DNA of 14,702 bases from Desulforamulus profundi. Its GTDB lineage: Bacteria > Bacillota_B > Desulfotomaculia > Desulfotomaculales > Desulfotomaculaceae. Below the pieces are notes generated by a model. It searched no databases and was not told the DNA's origin. It was given only the letters and a program-made list of their open reading frames with translations. Below, piece by piece: positions 1 to 7,727 of the stretch. A program made the position numbers and the translations under genes. Numbering within the stretch: position 1 is the stretch's first letter; every line of letters begins with the position of its first letter. The stretch covers positions 1-14,702 of the forward strand of contig NZ_AWQQ01000032.1 of the NCBI RefSeq assembly GCF_002607855.1, written 5' to 3'.

Positions 1-172
1 TACGACCATCTTCAAGAACTTCTGCCAGAGATCTTATTGCCTCTTTTTTCCATTTAAGCAATTGATTTGGATGAATCCCATACTCTGAAGCAATCTGGGA
101 TATGGTTTTCTCTTCCTTGAGAATTTCCAGTACAACCTTGGCTTTGAACTCCCCAGAATATGATTTTCTCAC
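1..172 (-). CDS. IS3-family transposase OrfA (HTH, 5' part)
   Basis: This is the N-terminal part of the DNA-binding OrfA protein of an IS3-family element; in the family OrfA and OrfB are joined by frameshifting to give the active transposase. Fifty-seven codons are visible from a GTG at 172-170, preceded by an AAGGTGG ribosome site. The protein starts RKSYSGEFKAKVVLEILKEE and carries the typical helix-turn-helix text ISQIASEYGIHPNQLLKWKK at about residues 27-46. The gene is cut by the window edge. It is too short to appear as a long open frame but the family signature is clear. It lies in the same orientation as the pilus genes. Confidence 0.85.
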   Translation of the reverse strand, partial: MRKSYSGEFKAKVVLEILKEEKTISQIASEYGIHPNQLLKWKKEAIRSLAEVLEDGR

Positions 173-225
173 GGCAACGATCCACCTTAAATAAAGCTGT
201 TTTTTTGTCTAGTTTTCTTTATCCA
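1..225 (-). mobile_element. IS3-family insertion sequence, left end (partial)
   Basis: The minus strand from 225 begins TGGATAAAGAAAACTAGACA, a TGG-starting terminus of the kind seen at IS3-family ends, followed after about 50 nt by an OrfA-type transposase gene. The element runs off the window at position 1, so OrfB, the other end and any target duplication are not visible. The boundary is placed at 225 because the stop codon of the PKD-protein fragment (219-221) is formed by these terminal bases, meaning the host gene runs directly into the element. Family assignment rests on the OrfA protein; the exact terminus is inferred. Confidence 0.75.
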
Positions 226-2911
226 TTATATCCTGTCGATTCTACTCTTAATATACAAGAAGGTTTGTCGCGCAAATCAATAACAAAACGATCTGCCCCC
301 TCATTCCAATTTATCTGATTTATTGAATTGCTTATGTTTTTTAATTCTTGAACGTTGACCTTGGTGATATTGGAGTATATCCCGTTCTGCTGTAGCTTTG
401 ACTTGATGTAAATATCAATTTTATTATCTATACCCCATACTTTCCCAGCGTCAACATCCCCCACCGTAAACACAATATCCACCATTTTCTTCCTTTGGGC
501 TTCAAAGGCCACGACAGGCTGGACATTTATTACCTCAGTTTTCTTCTCCTGCAGAGGTTTATTATCCGTGTTAGCCTTCAAATAGTCTTCCGGCGAGATA
601 AACTCATCCAGCGTTCCCGTAGGTTCACCGAATCCCTCGGTAACTTCCAGCTCTACCAGGTACTTGCCCACATGACTGGTGCGAATTACCGGCGATGGGT
701 TGTTAGCCGCATCAAAAACAATAAAGGTTTCATCGTCAAAACTGCCGTCGTTGTCGCTGTCAAACTTGTACTTCCATACCCGTTTATTAATGACGTCACC
801 GTCCGGGGAGTAAGACAGGTCTCTGATGAGTAATTCAGATACATTTCTGTCTTCCGGGTTCCTGAGATAGGCACTCTGGACATTAAAGTCAGCCACCGGG
901 GGGGCATCGGGCTGTATGTCATAAAGCTTTTCGTACCATTCCGAGGTATGCCCTGCGGTGTTGGTGACTTTCAATTTTACCCTGTACTGCCCGGGTTTTT
1001 TAAATAATAAAACCCTTTCCCCTTTATTATCAGGGTTTTCCAGCCTGATTTTAATATCATCTGCCGTAAGGCCGGAAGTTACTGGTTCAATAACCCACTG
1101 ATTCAGGTTGGTTATGATGGGATACCGTGAAGGTGATGAACCACCTGCCACAAACTGCAGTTTACGGTTTTGCTTGTAAGGGCCAACCGGTTCAAAATAT
1201 GCGTTGGGGATGGCCGGTTTTACTACAATGGTTTCTGTGGTGCTGTCTTTTTTACCCCAGTCATCAGTCACTTCTATGGTGACCTTATAAGTTCCCTCCT
1301 TGTCAAAGTAGACTCTGTTTTCATCCTCGGTGAACTGCGTAACCACGCTGTTATCGGAGGATTTTTTAATCACCCCGCCTGTAGGTATTTCCAGTGTCCA
1401 TTTGACTTCTTTGATTTCACCGTCCGGGTCATAGGAACGGTTTTTAATAACCACATCGTCACCCTGCATCACATCAGTGGGACAGGAAATGAGGGCTTTG
1501 GGAGCGCTGTTCTTGACGTTAATGGTACCGCTAACGGAAGCTGTTTCACCACCGTCATCCTCTACGGTCAGAGTGATTTCATATTCCCCCTCTTCCTTAA
1601 AGATAACGGTACCGCCTTCATCCTCCAGGGCACTGTCGTCAATACTGCTGCTACTCTGCCTTCCTGGGGGTCAATGTCCCAGTCTACGTCAACAATGGAG
1701 CCGTCAGTATCATAAGAAAGGTTTTCAATTTGGGCGGGCTTGCCGATACCAACGGCTTTCGGGTACTTCATTTTAGCCACCGGCGGACCGTTGGGCGGTT
1801 CCGGCGGGTCCGGGGGAATGAAGTCACCTTGCACTATAATTGTTTTCTCGCAGGGGTCAGAGGTGTTGCCCTTGGAATCCTTAACAACCAGCTTGACTGT
1901 GTAAGTACCTTCCGAAGGGAAGGACACCGAATAACTGGTGCCGGCCGGGGTGCCGCTGTAGCCGCTGGGCGTAATGGTCCAGGTGCGGGTGGTAATGGTT
2001 GCCCCGCCGTAAGCCTGGGATCTGTCCGTCACGGTTACGCTGGTGTTGGGCGTGGTCATGCTGGGCAGGTCAAAGTCTGCCAGCGGTTTACCGCCCGAAG
2101 GTGGTACAGGCGGCGGACCTCCTGAGCCTGCGATGACAGTTACTGTTTTTTCAATCGTAACAGGCCCATTGGTCTTGGGGTCTTTACGCTTAAACGCATC
2201 TTCCAATTCCAGTTTTAGGGTGTAGGTTCCCGGAGAAGGAAACGTATAGTTTACCTGTTTGGACAGGTTCTTACTGGCCGTCCCCGAATCAACCTGGCTG
2301 CCGTTTATCTTGAATTTGTAGTCCAGTTTGTATTTGTCATAGAATACAGAGATACCACTCAAGGTCAGGCTGGTAGCAGTCAGGCTGATATTGACTGGCT
2401 GGCCGGCCTTAATGGTGGGCGGTGTTGAGATATTGCCCGTGGGCAGGGGGGACGGGGTTATGTTTACAACCTTCCCCGAGTAAATCACGTCAGCACCGCT
2501 GTGGTAGCCCACTTCCCGTATCCAGTAGCGTTTGTTGTTGTTCGGGTTAATGGTGTATAGGTTAACGTTGCCGCTGACATGGCTGTAATTGCCCTTAAAT
2601 GCTGAAACGGCTTCACTTAAGGCCGAGGAAGGTATAAAGGCATACCCGCCATAGCTGGGGATTTGGTTGATTAACACCGCACTGCCCACTTGTGAGCCGT
2701 TTACCCTTACTTCGTAAAGGGTGTTGTATTTAAGTGTACCGCCAAAATCGCCTCCACTTATTGTAACTTGCGTACCCTGTACCACGCCGGGCCCTAAACC
2801 CGGGTCCGACCATGCATAAACCGCTGTCGGAAAAATGACCAGGTTTAAAAGACATAAAAAGAAAATTATCAGCCACAGTTTTTGCTTTAGTTTATCAACC
2901 GTAGGCATCAT
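219..2911 (-). pseudogene. Secreted PKD-repeat surface protein, frameshifted and truncated by an IS element
   Basis: A large exported protein built mainly of PKD (immunoglobulin-like) repeats, probably an adhesin or wall-associated scaffold. The start is ATG at 2911, 14 nt after an AAGGAG site. Residues about 10-33 form a signal peptide (hydrophobic core, then AVYA before WSDPG). A roughly 130-residue N-terminal region follows, then about six PKD-like repeats recognisable by YDPDG/YDTDG turns and GTYTVKLVVKD-type strands, with a proline-rich linker (GSGGPPPVPPSGG) between repeats. The frame breaks at about 1652: codons end at ...PQEGRV and the next repeat continues one frame over as SSSIDDSALEDEGG, so the two open pieces are 2911-1568 and 1652-219. 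Restoring one base gives 897 residues. The 3' end reads into the IS3-family terminus, so the real C-terminus is missing. It follows the copper-amine-oxidase-N gene with a terminator between them. Domain call is strong; exact role is inference. Confidence 0.88.
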
Positions 2912-2986
2912 GCCGGATTAACACGCTCCTTTTTCTAATAAATTCGACCCCCTTTCTGTTCGGCAATTCCGCCCTTAAAATAAGAA

Positions 2987-3018
2987 AGACCTCCAGGTTC
3001 TTTCAAACCTGAAGGTCT
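2987..3018 (-). terminator. Rho-independent terminator after the copper-amine-oxidase-N gene
   Basis: On the minus strand a 13-bp stem with one mismatch (AGACCTTCAGGTT / AACCTGGAGGTCT, 6-nt loop) is followed by TTCTTATTTT. It begins 5 nt beyond the stop codon of the gene ending at 3023, and separates it from the PKD gene. Confidence 0.85.
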
Positions 3019-3022
3019 CTTT

Positions 3023-4033
3023 TTAGCGTATCATAATACTCTGGGTTTTAGCATCCCAGTTGACGGTTAGCCTCAACCCCTCTGAAACAAAACGCAAAGG
3101 AATTAATGTCCTGCCTTCCTTTACTACCGCCGGGCTTGCCAGGGTGTATTCTTGATCGTTGACAAAAGCTTTATCGGAATTCAGGGTTAGGTTAACCTTT
3201 TTGTCCCCTTTGACAACCTCAATTTTCGTACCGCCGTCCCAAGTAATCTCTGCTCCCAGTTTATCCACCACGCCCCGTAAAGGCACCAGGGTCACGCCGT
3301 TTAACACAATGGGTTCCGTTTCCAGCAGAGCCGGGCGGCTGATGCCATCCTTCACCTCACTGTATTCTTTTTTGCCCACCGTAAGCACCAGGCTGTCCGG
3401 CCGGGCTGCAGTTGCGGCAGGTTCCTGGGGTTTATCCTTGCTTTCAATCTTACCCTGATTATCGTTTTGAACAGTCGGTTCTTTGACTTCCGGTTTACCC
3501 AGCAGGGCCTTTATTTCAGCGGCAGTCTTGCCTGCTTCCACCAGGGCAAAAACTTCTTTTCCTTTACCGTTCAAGGACGGGTCTAAGAAAAGTTCTTCCA
3601 TAGGGGTGCCAAGCCATTTTGATGGTTCTGTATATTTATCTGAATACAGTAACTCTTTCTTAATCATCTCTGCGTAAGGTGTTAACTGCCAGGGCTTACC
3701 GTCGATTTCAATAATTTCATATTTAGGGTACATTATTGCCATTTCCCTAGCAGAACCAATAACAGCAGCTACATAATCCTTGCGTATTTCATCATCTGTT
3801 AACTTCCATTCTTTTTGAAATTTTTTTTGAGTTTCACAGGGATCGCCTTCAATAACTATGTTATTTTTTATAACCTTCATTCTCATCGTCATGTTGTAAC
3901 TACTGGAAAAATCGGCCGGGTCATAACAATCAGCACACGCCAATACCTGACCTGTAAACATCCCCAAAATCAACCCTAATGATAAAACGCCAACCGCAGC
4001 AATCTTTTTCACTTTATTCTTAAACAGCTTCAT
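3023..4033 (-). CDS. Exported copper-amine-oxidase-N-domain protein
   Basis: A 336-residue exported protein. The start is ATG at 4033 with an AAGGAGGG site 5 nt upstream. Residues 1-33 are a signal peptide (KNKVKK, then a hydrophobic core); the cleavage region VLACADC could be a signal peptidase I site or a lipobox with lipidated Cys33. Residues about 34-175 are an unrecognised region; about 176-215 is a Lys/Pro/Glu-rich linker. Residues about 218-336 match the Cu_amine_oxidN1 domain, common in Clostridia as a surface module, with the two hallmark strands VTLVPLRGVVDKLGAEITWD and TLIPLRFVSEGLRLTVNWD. Despite the domain's name, no oxidase activity is implied. It sits between the pilus pseudopilins and the PKD protein and has its own promoter and terminator, so it is probably independently regulated. 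Its link to the pilus is by position only. Confidence 0.88.
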   Translation of the reverse strand: MKLFKNKVKKIAAVGVLSLGLILGMFTGQVLACADCYDPADFSSSYNMTMRMKVIKNNIVIEGDPCETQKKFQKEWKLTDDEIRKDYVAAVIGSAREMAIMYPKYEIIEIDGKPWQLTPYAEMIKKELLYSDKYTEPSKWLGTPMEELFLDPSLNGKGKEVFALVEAGKTAAEIKALLGKPEVKEPTVQNDNQGKIESKDKPQEPAATAARPDSLVLTVGKKEYSEVKDGISRPALLETEPIVLNGVTLVPLRGVVDKLGAEITWDGGTKIEVVKGDKKVNLTLNSDKAFVNDQEYTLASPAVVKEGRTLIPLRFVSEGLRLTVNWDAKTQSIMIR

Positions 4034-4079
4034 CAGAACCCTCCTTACAATAATATTAACGCAATATTCATATATACTA

Positions 4080-4108
4080 ATTATACACTAATTAGCAAAT
4101 TTTGTTAA
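4080..4108 (-). promoter_or_regulatory. Sigma-A type promoter for the copper-amine-oxidase-N gene
   Basis: Minus strand: TTAACA at 4108-4103, a 17-nt spacer, and a perfect TATAAT at 4085-4080, about 46 nt upstream of the ATG at 4033. It lies in the only gap of the downstream block, just after the TadG-like gene. The leader between promoter and ribosome site contains two AATATT half-palindromes, whose meaning is unclear. Confidence 0.75.
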
Positions 4109-4122
4109 GCATTTCATTATTT

Positions 4123-4650
4123 TTACGGTATTAACTGCGGCTTAACTGTTGCTTGAACATACAGGTTAAAATCCTCCGGTATATCTGCCGACACCTTGGC
4201 AAAGCCCGACAGTTTGATCGGCACCTTAATAACCGCCGACACGCAGACATCGTTTATGTTTTCGGTATAACTGCCGTAGGTAAATTGACTGGGCACGGTA
4301 TTAAATACCCGATAGGCTTCCACCGTTACCCTGTCTTTCGCAATAGAACCGGTATTAGGGTTAAAACCTGCATTAAGTTTAAGGTTTTTCTGCAAAATCT
4401 GATCAAACTTTGCCCTGGCTTCCGGTTCTTTAATGCGTAGCATTGGTTTAACGGGGTCTGCCAAAAGGTTTTGGTCAATTTCGTTGGCAGCGGCCCTAAG
4501 GGCCAGATTTAAGGCATGTTTGGCTTTGATTTTAGCCATGAGAACATGCCCTATATCCACAGCCACAGAGATAAACAGCAGGAAAACCATGAAACACATC
4601 AGGGTATAGATAAAGGCTACACCCCGGTTGTCTTTAAATATATTTTTCAC
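4123..4650 (-). CDS. TadG/TadE-like pilus pseudopilin
   Basis: A 175-residue minor pilin-like protein of the Tad pilus, expected to sit in the membrane and help assembly. Residues 1-10 (KNIFKDNRG) precede a hydrophobic helix at about 11-35 (VAFIYTLMCFMVFLLFISVAVD), the TadE/TadG layout of a short basic leader, RG, then one membrane segment. After it comes the amphipathic stretch GHVLMAKIKAKHALNLALRAAANEID typical of TadE/TadG families, and then an unassigned extracellular domain. The start is GTG at 4650, overlapping the end of the preceding TadE-like gene by 17 nt, which suggests translational coupling. The ribosome site is weak. Confidence 0.78.
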   Translation of the reverse strand: MKNIFKDNRGVAFIYTLMCFMVFLLFISVAVDIGHVLMAKIKAKHALNLALRAAANEIDQNLLADPVKPMLRIKEPEARAKFDQILQKNLKLNAGFNPNTGSIAKDRVTVEAYRVFNTVPSQFTYGSYTENINDVCVSAVIKVPIKLSGFAKVSADIPEDFNLYVQATVKPQLIP

Positions 4651-5106
4651 TGCTGCTCACCGCCCACGCTTTTAATGTTAACTCTGTTTGTTCAACTACC
4701 CACTGGAAAGTGCCTCGGACGATAAAAGTTTTAAACCGCACCGGGTACACAACCCCTACTTGAATATCATTTCCCCTCTGCACCCGGGTGTTTTTATCGG
4801 TACCGTAGACAACCACCACCCCGGGAGCATAATAAGCTGATGTACCGGAAGTGTTAAAACTGTATGTTTTGCCGTTGGATGTCCAGTTGCGCAGGTTAGT
4901 TTGCAGTGACTGCCGGGTGGCATCATTGAAACTGCCCTCCATCGCCGCTTTTTCGGCGGCGGTGGAGGTGAAGTAATTAACCACAGCAAAGTCATACATA
5001 ATAAAAGAGCTTTCGATGATGAAAAGAAACATCATTAAAAGCACCGGCATCGCCAGAGCAGTTCCACAAAAGTTGCCGCCCGGGTGTCTCTTAGTAGTTT
5101 TTTCAT
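4634..5106 (-). pseudogene. TadE-like pilus pseudopilin, single-base frameshift near the start
   Basis: A TadE-like minor pilin. The natural start is ATG at 5106 (MKKLLRDTRAATFVE), 4 nt after the stop of the upstream pilin; this frame ends prematurely at 5035 after 23 residues. The rest of the protein is open one frame over, giving TALAMPVLLMMFLFIIESSF and onward to 4634. Joined by restoring one A in GAA(A)CT at about 5062-5063, the product is 157 residues with the TadE pattern RxxATFVETALAMPVLL: basic leader, Glu at the family position, one membrane helix at about 17-38, then a periplasm-type domain. An open frame from ATG 5050 also exists but lacks the leader and has no ribosome site. Function by family; break seen directly. 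Confidence 0.8.
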
Positions 5107-5110
5107 AGTA

Positions 5111-5281
5111 TCAGCCGCCAATCTGGTTTACCTTATTGGTGAACTGGGTGAATTTACCGCCTACCGCACCGGTAAGGATGGCAAGGAACGGGGCTGTACC
5201 CAGTACCACAATAATTAGGTACAAGGCATACTGGACAAAATCCCCCCGTTCGTCCTTTAAAAAATTACCAAAATTTCTCAC
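5111..5281 (-). CDS. Flp-like pilin, second copy (56 aa)
   Basis: A 56-residue pilin-like protein, too short for usual gene-finding thresholds. It starts with GTG at 5281, 10 nt after GGGAG, and ends at TGA 5113-5111, 4 nt before the TadE-like start. The order is a short basic leader (RNFGNFLKDERG), then DFVQYALYLIIVVLGTAPFL, a single membrane helix, and a short polar tail ending NKVNQIGG. This copies the layout of Flp major pilins (DERG, then about five residues to EY, then the helix), except that Gln17 stands where Flp pilins have Glu. Position between another such pilin and TadE-like genes supports the call. Which of the two is the main subunit cannot be told. Confidence 0.75.
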   Translation of the reverse strand: MRNFGNFLKDERGDFVQYALYLIIVVLGTAPFLAILTGAVGGKFTQFTNKVNQIGG

Positions 5282-5299
5282 AGGAGAACAGCTCCCTTT

Positions 5300-5479
5300 T
5301 TAAATTTGAGGCACTTGTACGTTATCTACGCTTCCCTTAATGCCGTTAAACTTTGTTTTCAAACTACCGGCAAAAGCTAAGGAAGCCCCGGCCACCAGCA
5401 GCACCACAATGATAATCCACAGCCCGTTTTGAATAAAGTCGCCTCTTTCGTCTTTGATAAAGTCAATCATGTTTTTCAT
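5300..5479 (-). CDS. Flp-like pilin, first copy (59 aa)
   Basis: A 59-residue pilin-like protein starting at ATG 5479 behind a strong AAGGAGG site, ending at TAA 5302-5300. The leader MIDFIKDERG is followed by DFIQNGLWIIIVVLLVAGAS, a single membrane helix at about 19-38, and a polar tail ending DNVQVPQI. It shares FxKDERGDF(I/V)Q with the next gene, 18 nt downstream, so the pair look like tandem paralogues of the pilin subunit. As in its partner the Glu expected after the Gly cleavage site is Gln. The strong ribosome site and first place in the block suggest high expression. Processing by a prepilin peptidase at RG/D is inferred; no such peptidase is in the window. Confidence 0.77.
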   Translation of the reverse strand: MKNMIDFIKDERGDFIQNGLWIIIVVLLVAGASLAFAGSLKTKFNGIKGSVDNVQVPQI

Positions 5480-5710
5480 AAGAAAAATTCCTCCTTGTGT
5501 TTAATTTTTTTTAGATACGGAAGTTAACAGATGCAAAAATAACTACTGTGATTTTGACAACCACCCCCCTTCAAAAATTTCTTAACATCCTCCCCTGAAT
5601 GAATTCAAAAAGATGGGAATTTTAAATTCTGTATTTTAGATTTTAGATATGGTAAATTTTAAATATAAAAAAATAAAGTTACATGTTAATTACCATAGTC
5701 CTGAAAGTCG
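5480..5710. other. AT-rich leader/intergenic region upstream of the pilin block
   Basis: No gene seen. On the minus strand it holds the ribosome site of the first pilin, a TTGTCA hexamer (about 5560) with no good -10 partner, and short poly-purine runs. The pilin promoter probably lies here, but I cannot place it. Confidence 0.4.
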
Positions 5711-6284
5711 TCACTCATCAAACATGTCTTCCAATATTGCTAAAAGAAAAATATTTGGTATCAATAAAATTATTGATACCAAGAAAAAAAACTTTATATT
5801 TTGCTGTAAAATAGCTAACCACGAAGGCCAAAATACTATCAAAAAAAGGACAGAAATTTCAATAAAGGATACAATTTCATTAATACGGGTTGGTACATGA
5901 ATACGCATATTATTAGAATGAATTTTTTGCGTTGTCCAAAAAGAGTACCTTTTTTTCAAAAAGAACATAACCAATGACCAAATATATTTAAATATTATTA
6001 TTAAAAAAGGTGTATAAACTAACCAGTAAATCAATATTTTTATCAATTTATTATTTAACCACAAAGTTAGTGAAATAGTATATTTATTATCAATTTTTAA
6101 AGGATGAGATAAAGAATGATACAAAAAATAATAGAACCCAAGAAAAAACAATCTTAATAAATATACTCTTATTCAACCTTACCTTACAAACATGTTGAGG
6201 TTCCCACCTTTCGGCGCCCGGGAAAAATATCAATTTTTTATCGCAATGTTTTGTTTTGGATGTATCGGATATTTTATTTTTCAT
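5711..6284 (-). pseudogene. Unrecognised AT-rich membrane protein, possibly frameshifted
   Basis: Two minus-strand open frames appear to form one gene. The first starts at ATG 6284 behind AAAGGAG with a 7-nt spacer and encodes 64 residues ending FVSFFISSFKN at 6090. The second, open from about 6151 to 5711, continues one frame over as KIDNKYTISLTLWLNNKL and contains several hydrophobic segments, ending LLAILEDMFDE. Its only own start is a TTG without ribosome site. Dropping one A from the AAAAA run at 6098-6094 joins them into about 190 residues with roughly four membrane helices. No family is recognised. The N-terminal part is overlapped on the other strand by another candidate gene from 6192, and the AT-rich composition differs from the pilus genes. 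It could instead be two short genes or a decayed remnant. Confidence 0.4.
5755..5782. repeat. Perfect 13-bp inverted repeat
   Basis: TTGGTATCAATAA, 2-nt gap, TTATTGATACCAA. It lies inside the candidate minus-strand coding region near its 3' end. On the minus strand it is followed within a few bases by a T-rich stretch, so it could act as a weak terminator; it could also be an operator-like palindrome. Confidence 0.7.
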
Positions 6285-6854
6285 TTTTTTACTCCTTTGC
6301 AAAGAATATATTTTACTGTTTTTATAATATTATTATGCGTATTTACAACTATCTGTTTTATTGTACATTACTTCACATTAATACCTATTGGTAGAATTTT
6401 TTCTTTATCATATAAAGGTAAAGGTGTATGGATTGCTCACCTATCTGGATTTTCTTGTTTTCGTTATTTAAAATATAATCCACATTTTTATATACTGCAT
6501 GATTTTAATTATTTACTTTTACTTACCCTTAATGATAATAGGGTAAAAAAGATAAAAACATTTACATGGTTAATTACACCCAAATATAAAGGTTTATTTA
6601 TTTTAGAACCGACAAATATAGAAAAGATTTCGTATATAAAAAGCATACCAAGTCGTCTTATTACATTAATATATTTTATTTTCGGAAAGATATTTTTTAT
6701 TTTAAATAAACCAAACAGAATATACTCCATGTTTAAATTTAATAAAAATAAACCCAGAAATAATAGCGTATTAATTAAAATTATTAAAGATGATTCATAT
6801 AAATACGAATGGGACATAAACTATACCCGAAATAAAATTATTAATCAGAAATAA
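6192..6854 (+). CDS. Unrecognised plus-strand membrane protein
   Basis: The only sizeable plus-strand candidate, 220 codons in very AT-rich DNA. Two hydrophobic helices lie at about residues 16-34 and 39-62, followed by a mixed charged region (SYKGKGVWIAHLSGF, NDNRVKKIKTFTWLITPKYK), a third hydrophobic stretch at about 158-170, and a Lys/Asn-rich tail. The frame uses TTA Leu codons freely, which fits real coding in AT-rich DNA; the antisense frames are much shorter. No ribosome site is visible at the ATG, and the first 90 or so bases overlap a minus-strand candidate and a GC-rich patch, so the true start may be later. It converges on tadC across a terminator. No family is recognised; real coding status is uncertain. 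Confidence 0.45.
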   Translation: MLRFPPFGAREKYQFFIAMFCFGCIGYFIFHFFTPLQRIYFTVFIILLCVFTTICFIVHYFTLIPIGRIFSLSYKGKGVWIAHLSGFSCFRYLKYNPHFYILHDFNYLLLLTLNDNRVKKIKTFTWLITPKYKGLFILEPTNIEKISYIKSIPSRLITLIYFIFGKIFFILNKPNRIYSMFKFNKNKPRNNSVLIKIIKDDSYKYEWDINYTRNKIINQK

Positions 6855-6920
6855 TACTAATAAAAAAACTACCCATAGCATATTTAAAGATTCAACCCAC
6901 CATTTTACATTATCCACTTT

Positions 6921-6952
6921 TAAAATAAAAAAGCCGGGGCTACTTCCCCGGC
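6921..6952 (-). terminator. Terminator of the tadA-tadB-tadC block
   Basis: Minus strand: perfect 7-bp GC stem GCCGGGG / CCCCGGC with a 6-nt loop, followed by TTTTTTATTTTA. It begins 2 nt beyond the tadC stop at 6954-6956. Confidence 0.92.
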
Positions 6953-6953
6953 C

Positions 6954-7727
6954 TTAGAATTTGTTCAAACTGGTTATGATATTGGAGAACATAGGATATA
7001 CAATGATCAAAAGCAGAGCAAACATTAATATGGCAGGCATAAGGGTTTGAATGATGGGCTGGGCCTTAATCTTTCTCTTGATTTCATCCACCCTTACCCG
7101 GTAAGCGCCCTTAGCAAACTTCTCTAAAATCTCGTCAATGTCGTTGCCGTTGTTGATACCCATTAACAGCACACTGACCAGGTTGGTTAAGGGCGGGTAT
7201 TTACTGCGTTCGGCAAGCCTGTCCAGGGCTTCCTGCAGGGAATAGATTTCCAACTCTACCACCAATATTTCCAACTGCCGCCTTAATTCCCCCTGTACAG
7301 CATTTTTTACGATTTTTAAAGCCTGATAAAGGCCTCCGGCCCGGGAATAAACACGCAGTAAAGAAACCATCAAGGGAAACTCTTTATTGAGGTCTTTTAA
7401 ACGTTCTTTTTCCCGTGAATTAAGCCAAGCCACCGGGGAGTAGTAAATACCCGCAGCCGCTGCAGCAAAGCTAAAGGCCGTAAACCAGTTCAAGGTGGAA
7501 CCAATCACAATACCCAACAGCACCACCAGCACTACAGCTATCATACGAAGACCCAAAATAAATTCTGTATTAAGCTCAATACCCATACTTTTGGCACCGG
7601 CCTTAAAACGATTGTAAAGGCTATCCGCCCGGCCCAGGGTAGTAATAATATCATCTATACGCAGGGAAATTAATATTCCACTGACGGATAACCCTAAGAG
7701 AACAGAAGGCAAAACCAATTCAAACAT
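6954..7727 (-). CDS. tadC: TadC pilus inner-membrane platform protein
   Basis: The second membrane platform protein of the Tad pilus, 257 residues; with TadB it forms the membrane base on which the TadA ATPase acts. It contains a type II secretion F (T2SSF) domain at about 115-240. Membrane segments are seen at about 4-22, 60-100 (two adjacent helices) and 228-250, with the cytoplasmic T2SSF text FPLMVSLLRVYSRAGGLYQAL and the second conserved stretch LVSVLLMGINNGNDIDEIL. The ATG at 7727 overlaps the tadB stop as TAATG, indicating translational coupling. The gene ends in a strong terminator. Length and layout are normal for TadC and no break is visible. Confidence 0.9.
   Translation of the reverse strand: MFELVLPSVLLGLSVSGILISLRIDDIITTLGRADSLYNRFKAGAKSMGIELNTEFILGLRMIAVVLVVLLGIVIGSTLNWFTAFSFAAAAAGIYYSPVAWLNSREKERLKDLNKEFPLMVSLLRVYSRAGGLYQALKIVKNAVQGELRRQLEILVVELEIYSLQEALDRLAERSKYPPLTNLVSVLLMGINNGNDIDEILEKFAKGAYRVRVDEIKRKIKAQPIIQTLMPAILMFALLLIIVYPMFSNIITSLNKF

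Noticed and set aside
1170..1776. Plus-strand open frames opposite the PKD gene
   Set aside because: Shadows of the PKD coding sequence; the minus strand gives coherent PKD repeats and the plus text has no domain-like pattern.
6187..6235. Possible riboswitch (GC-rich patch before a membrane gene, GAAAGG loop)
   Set aside because: No match to conserved cores I know (c-di-GMP, fluoride, cobalamin); better explained as a degenerate piece of the tadB/tadC junction.
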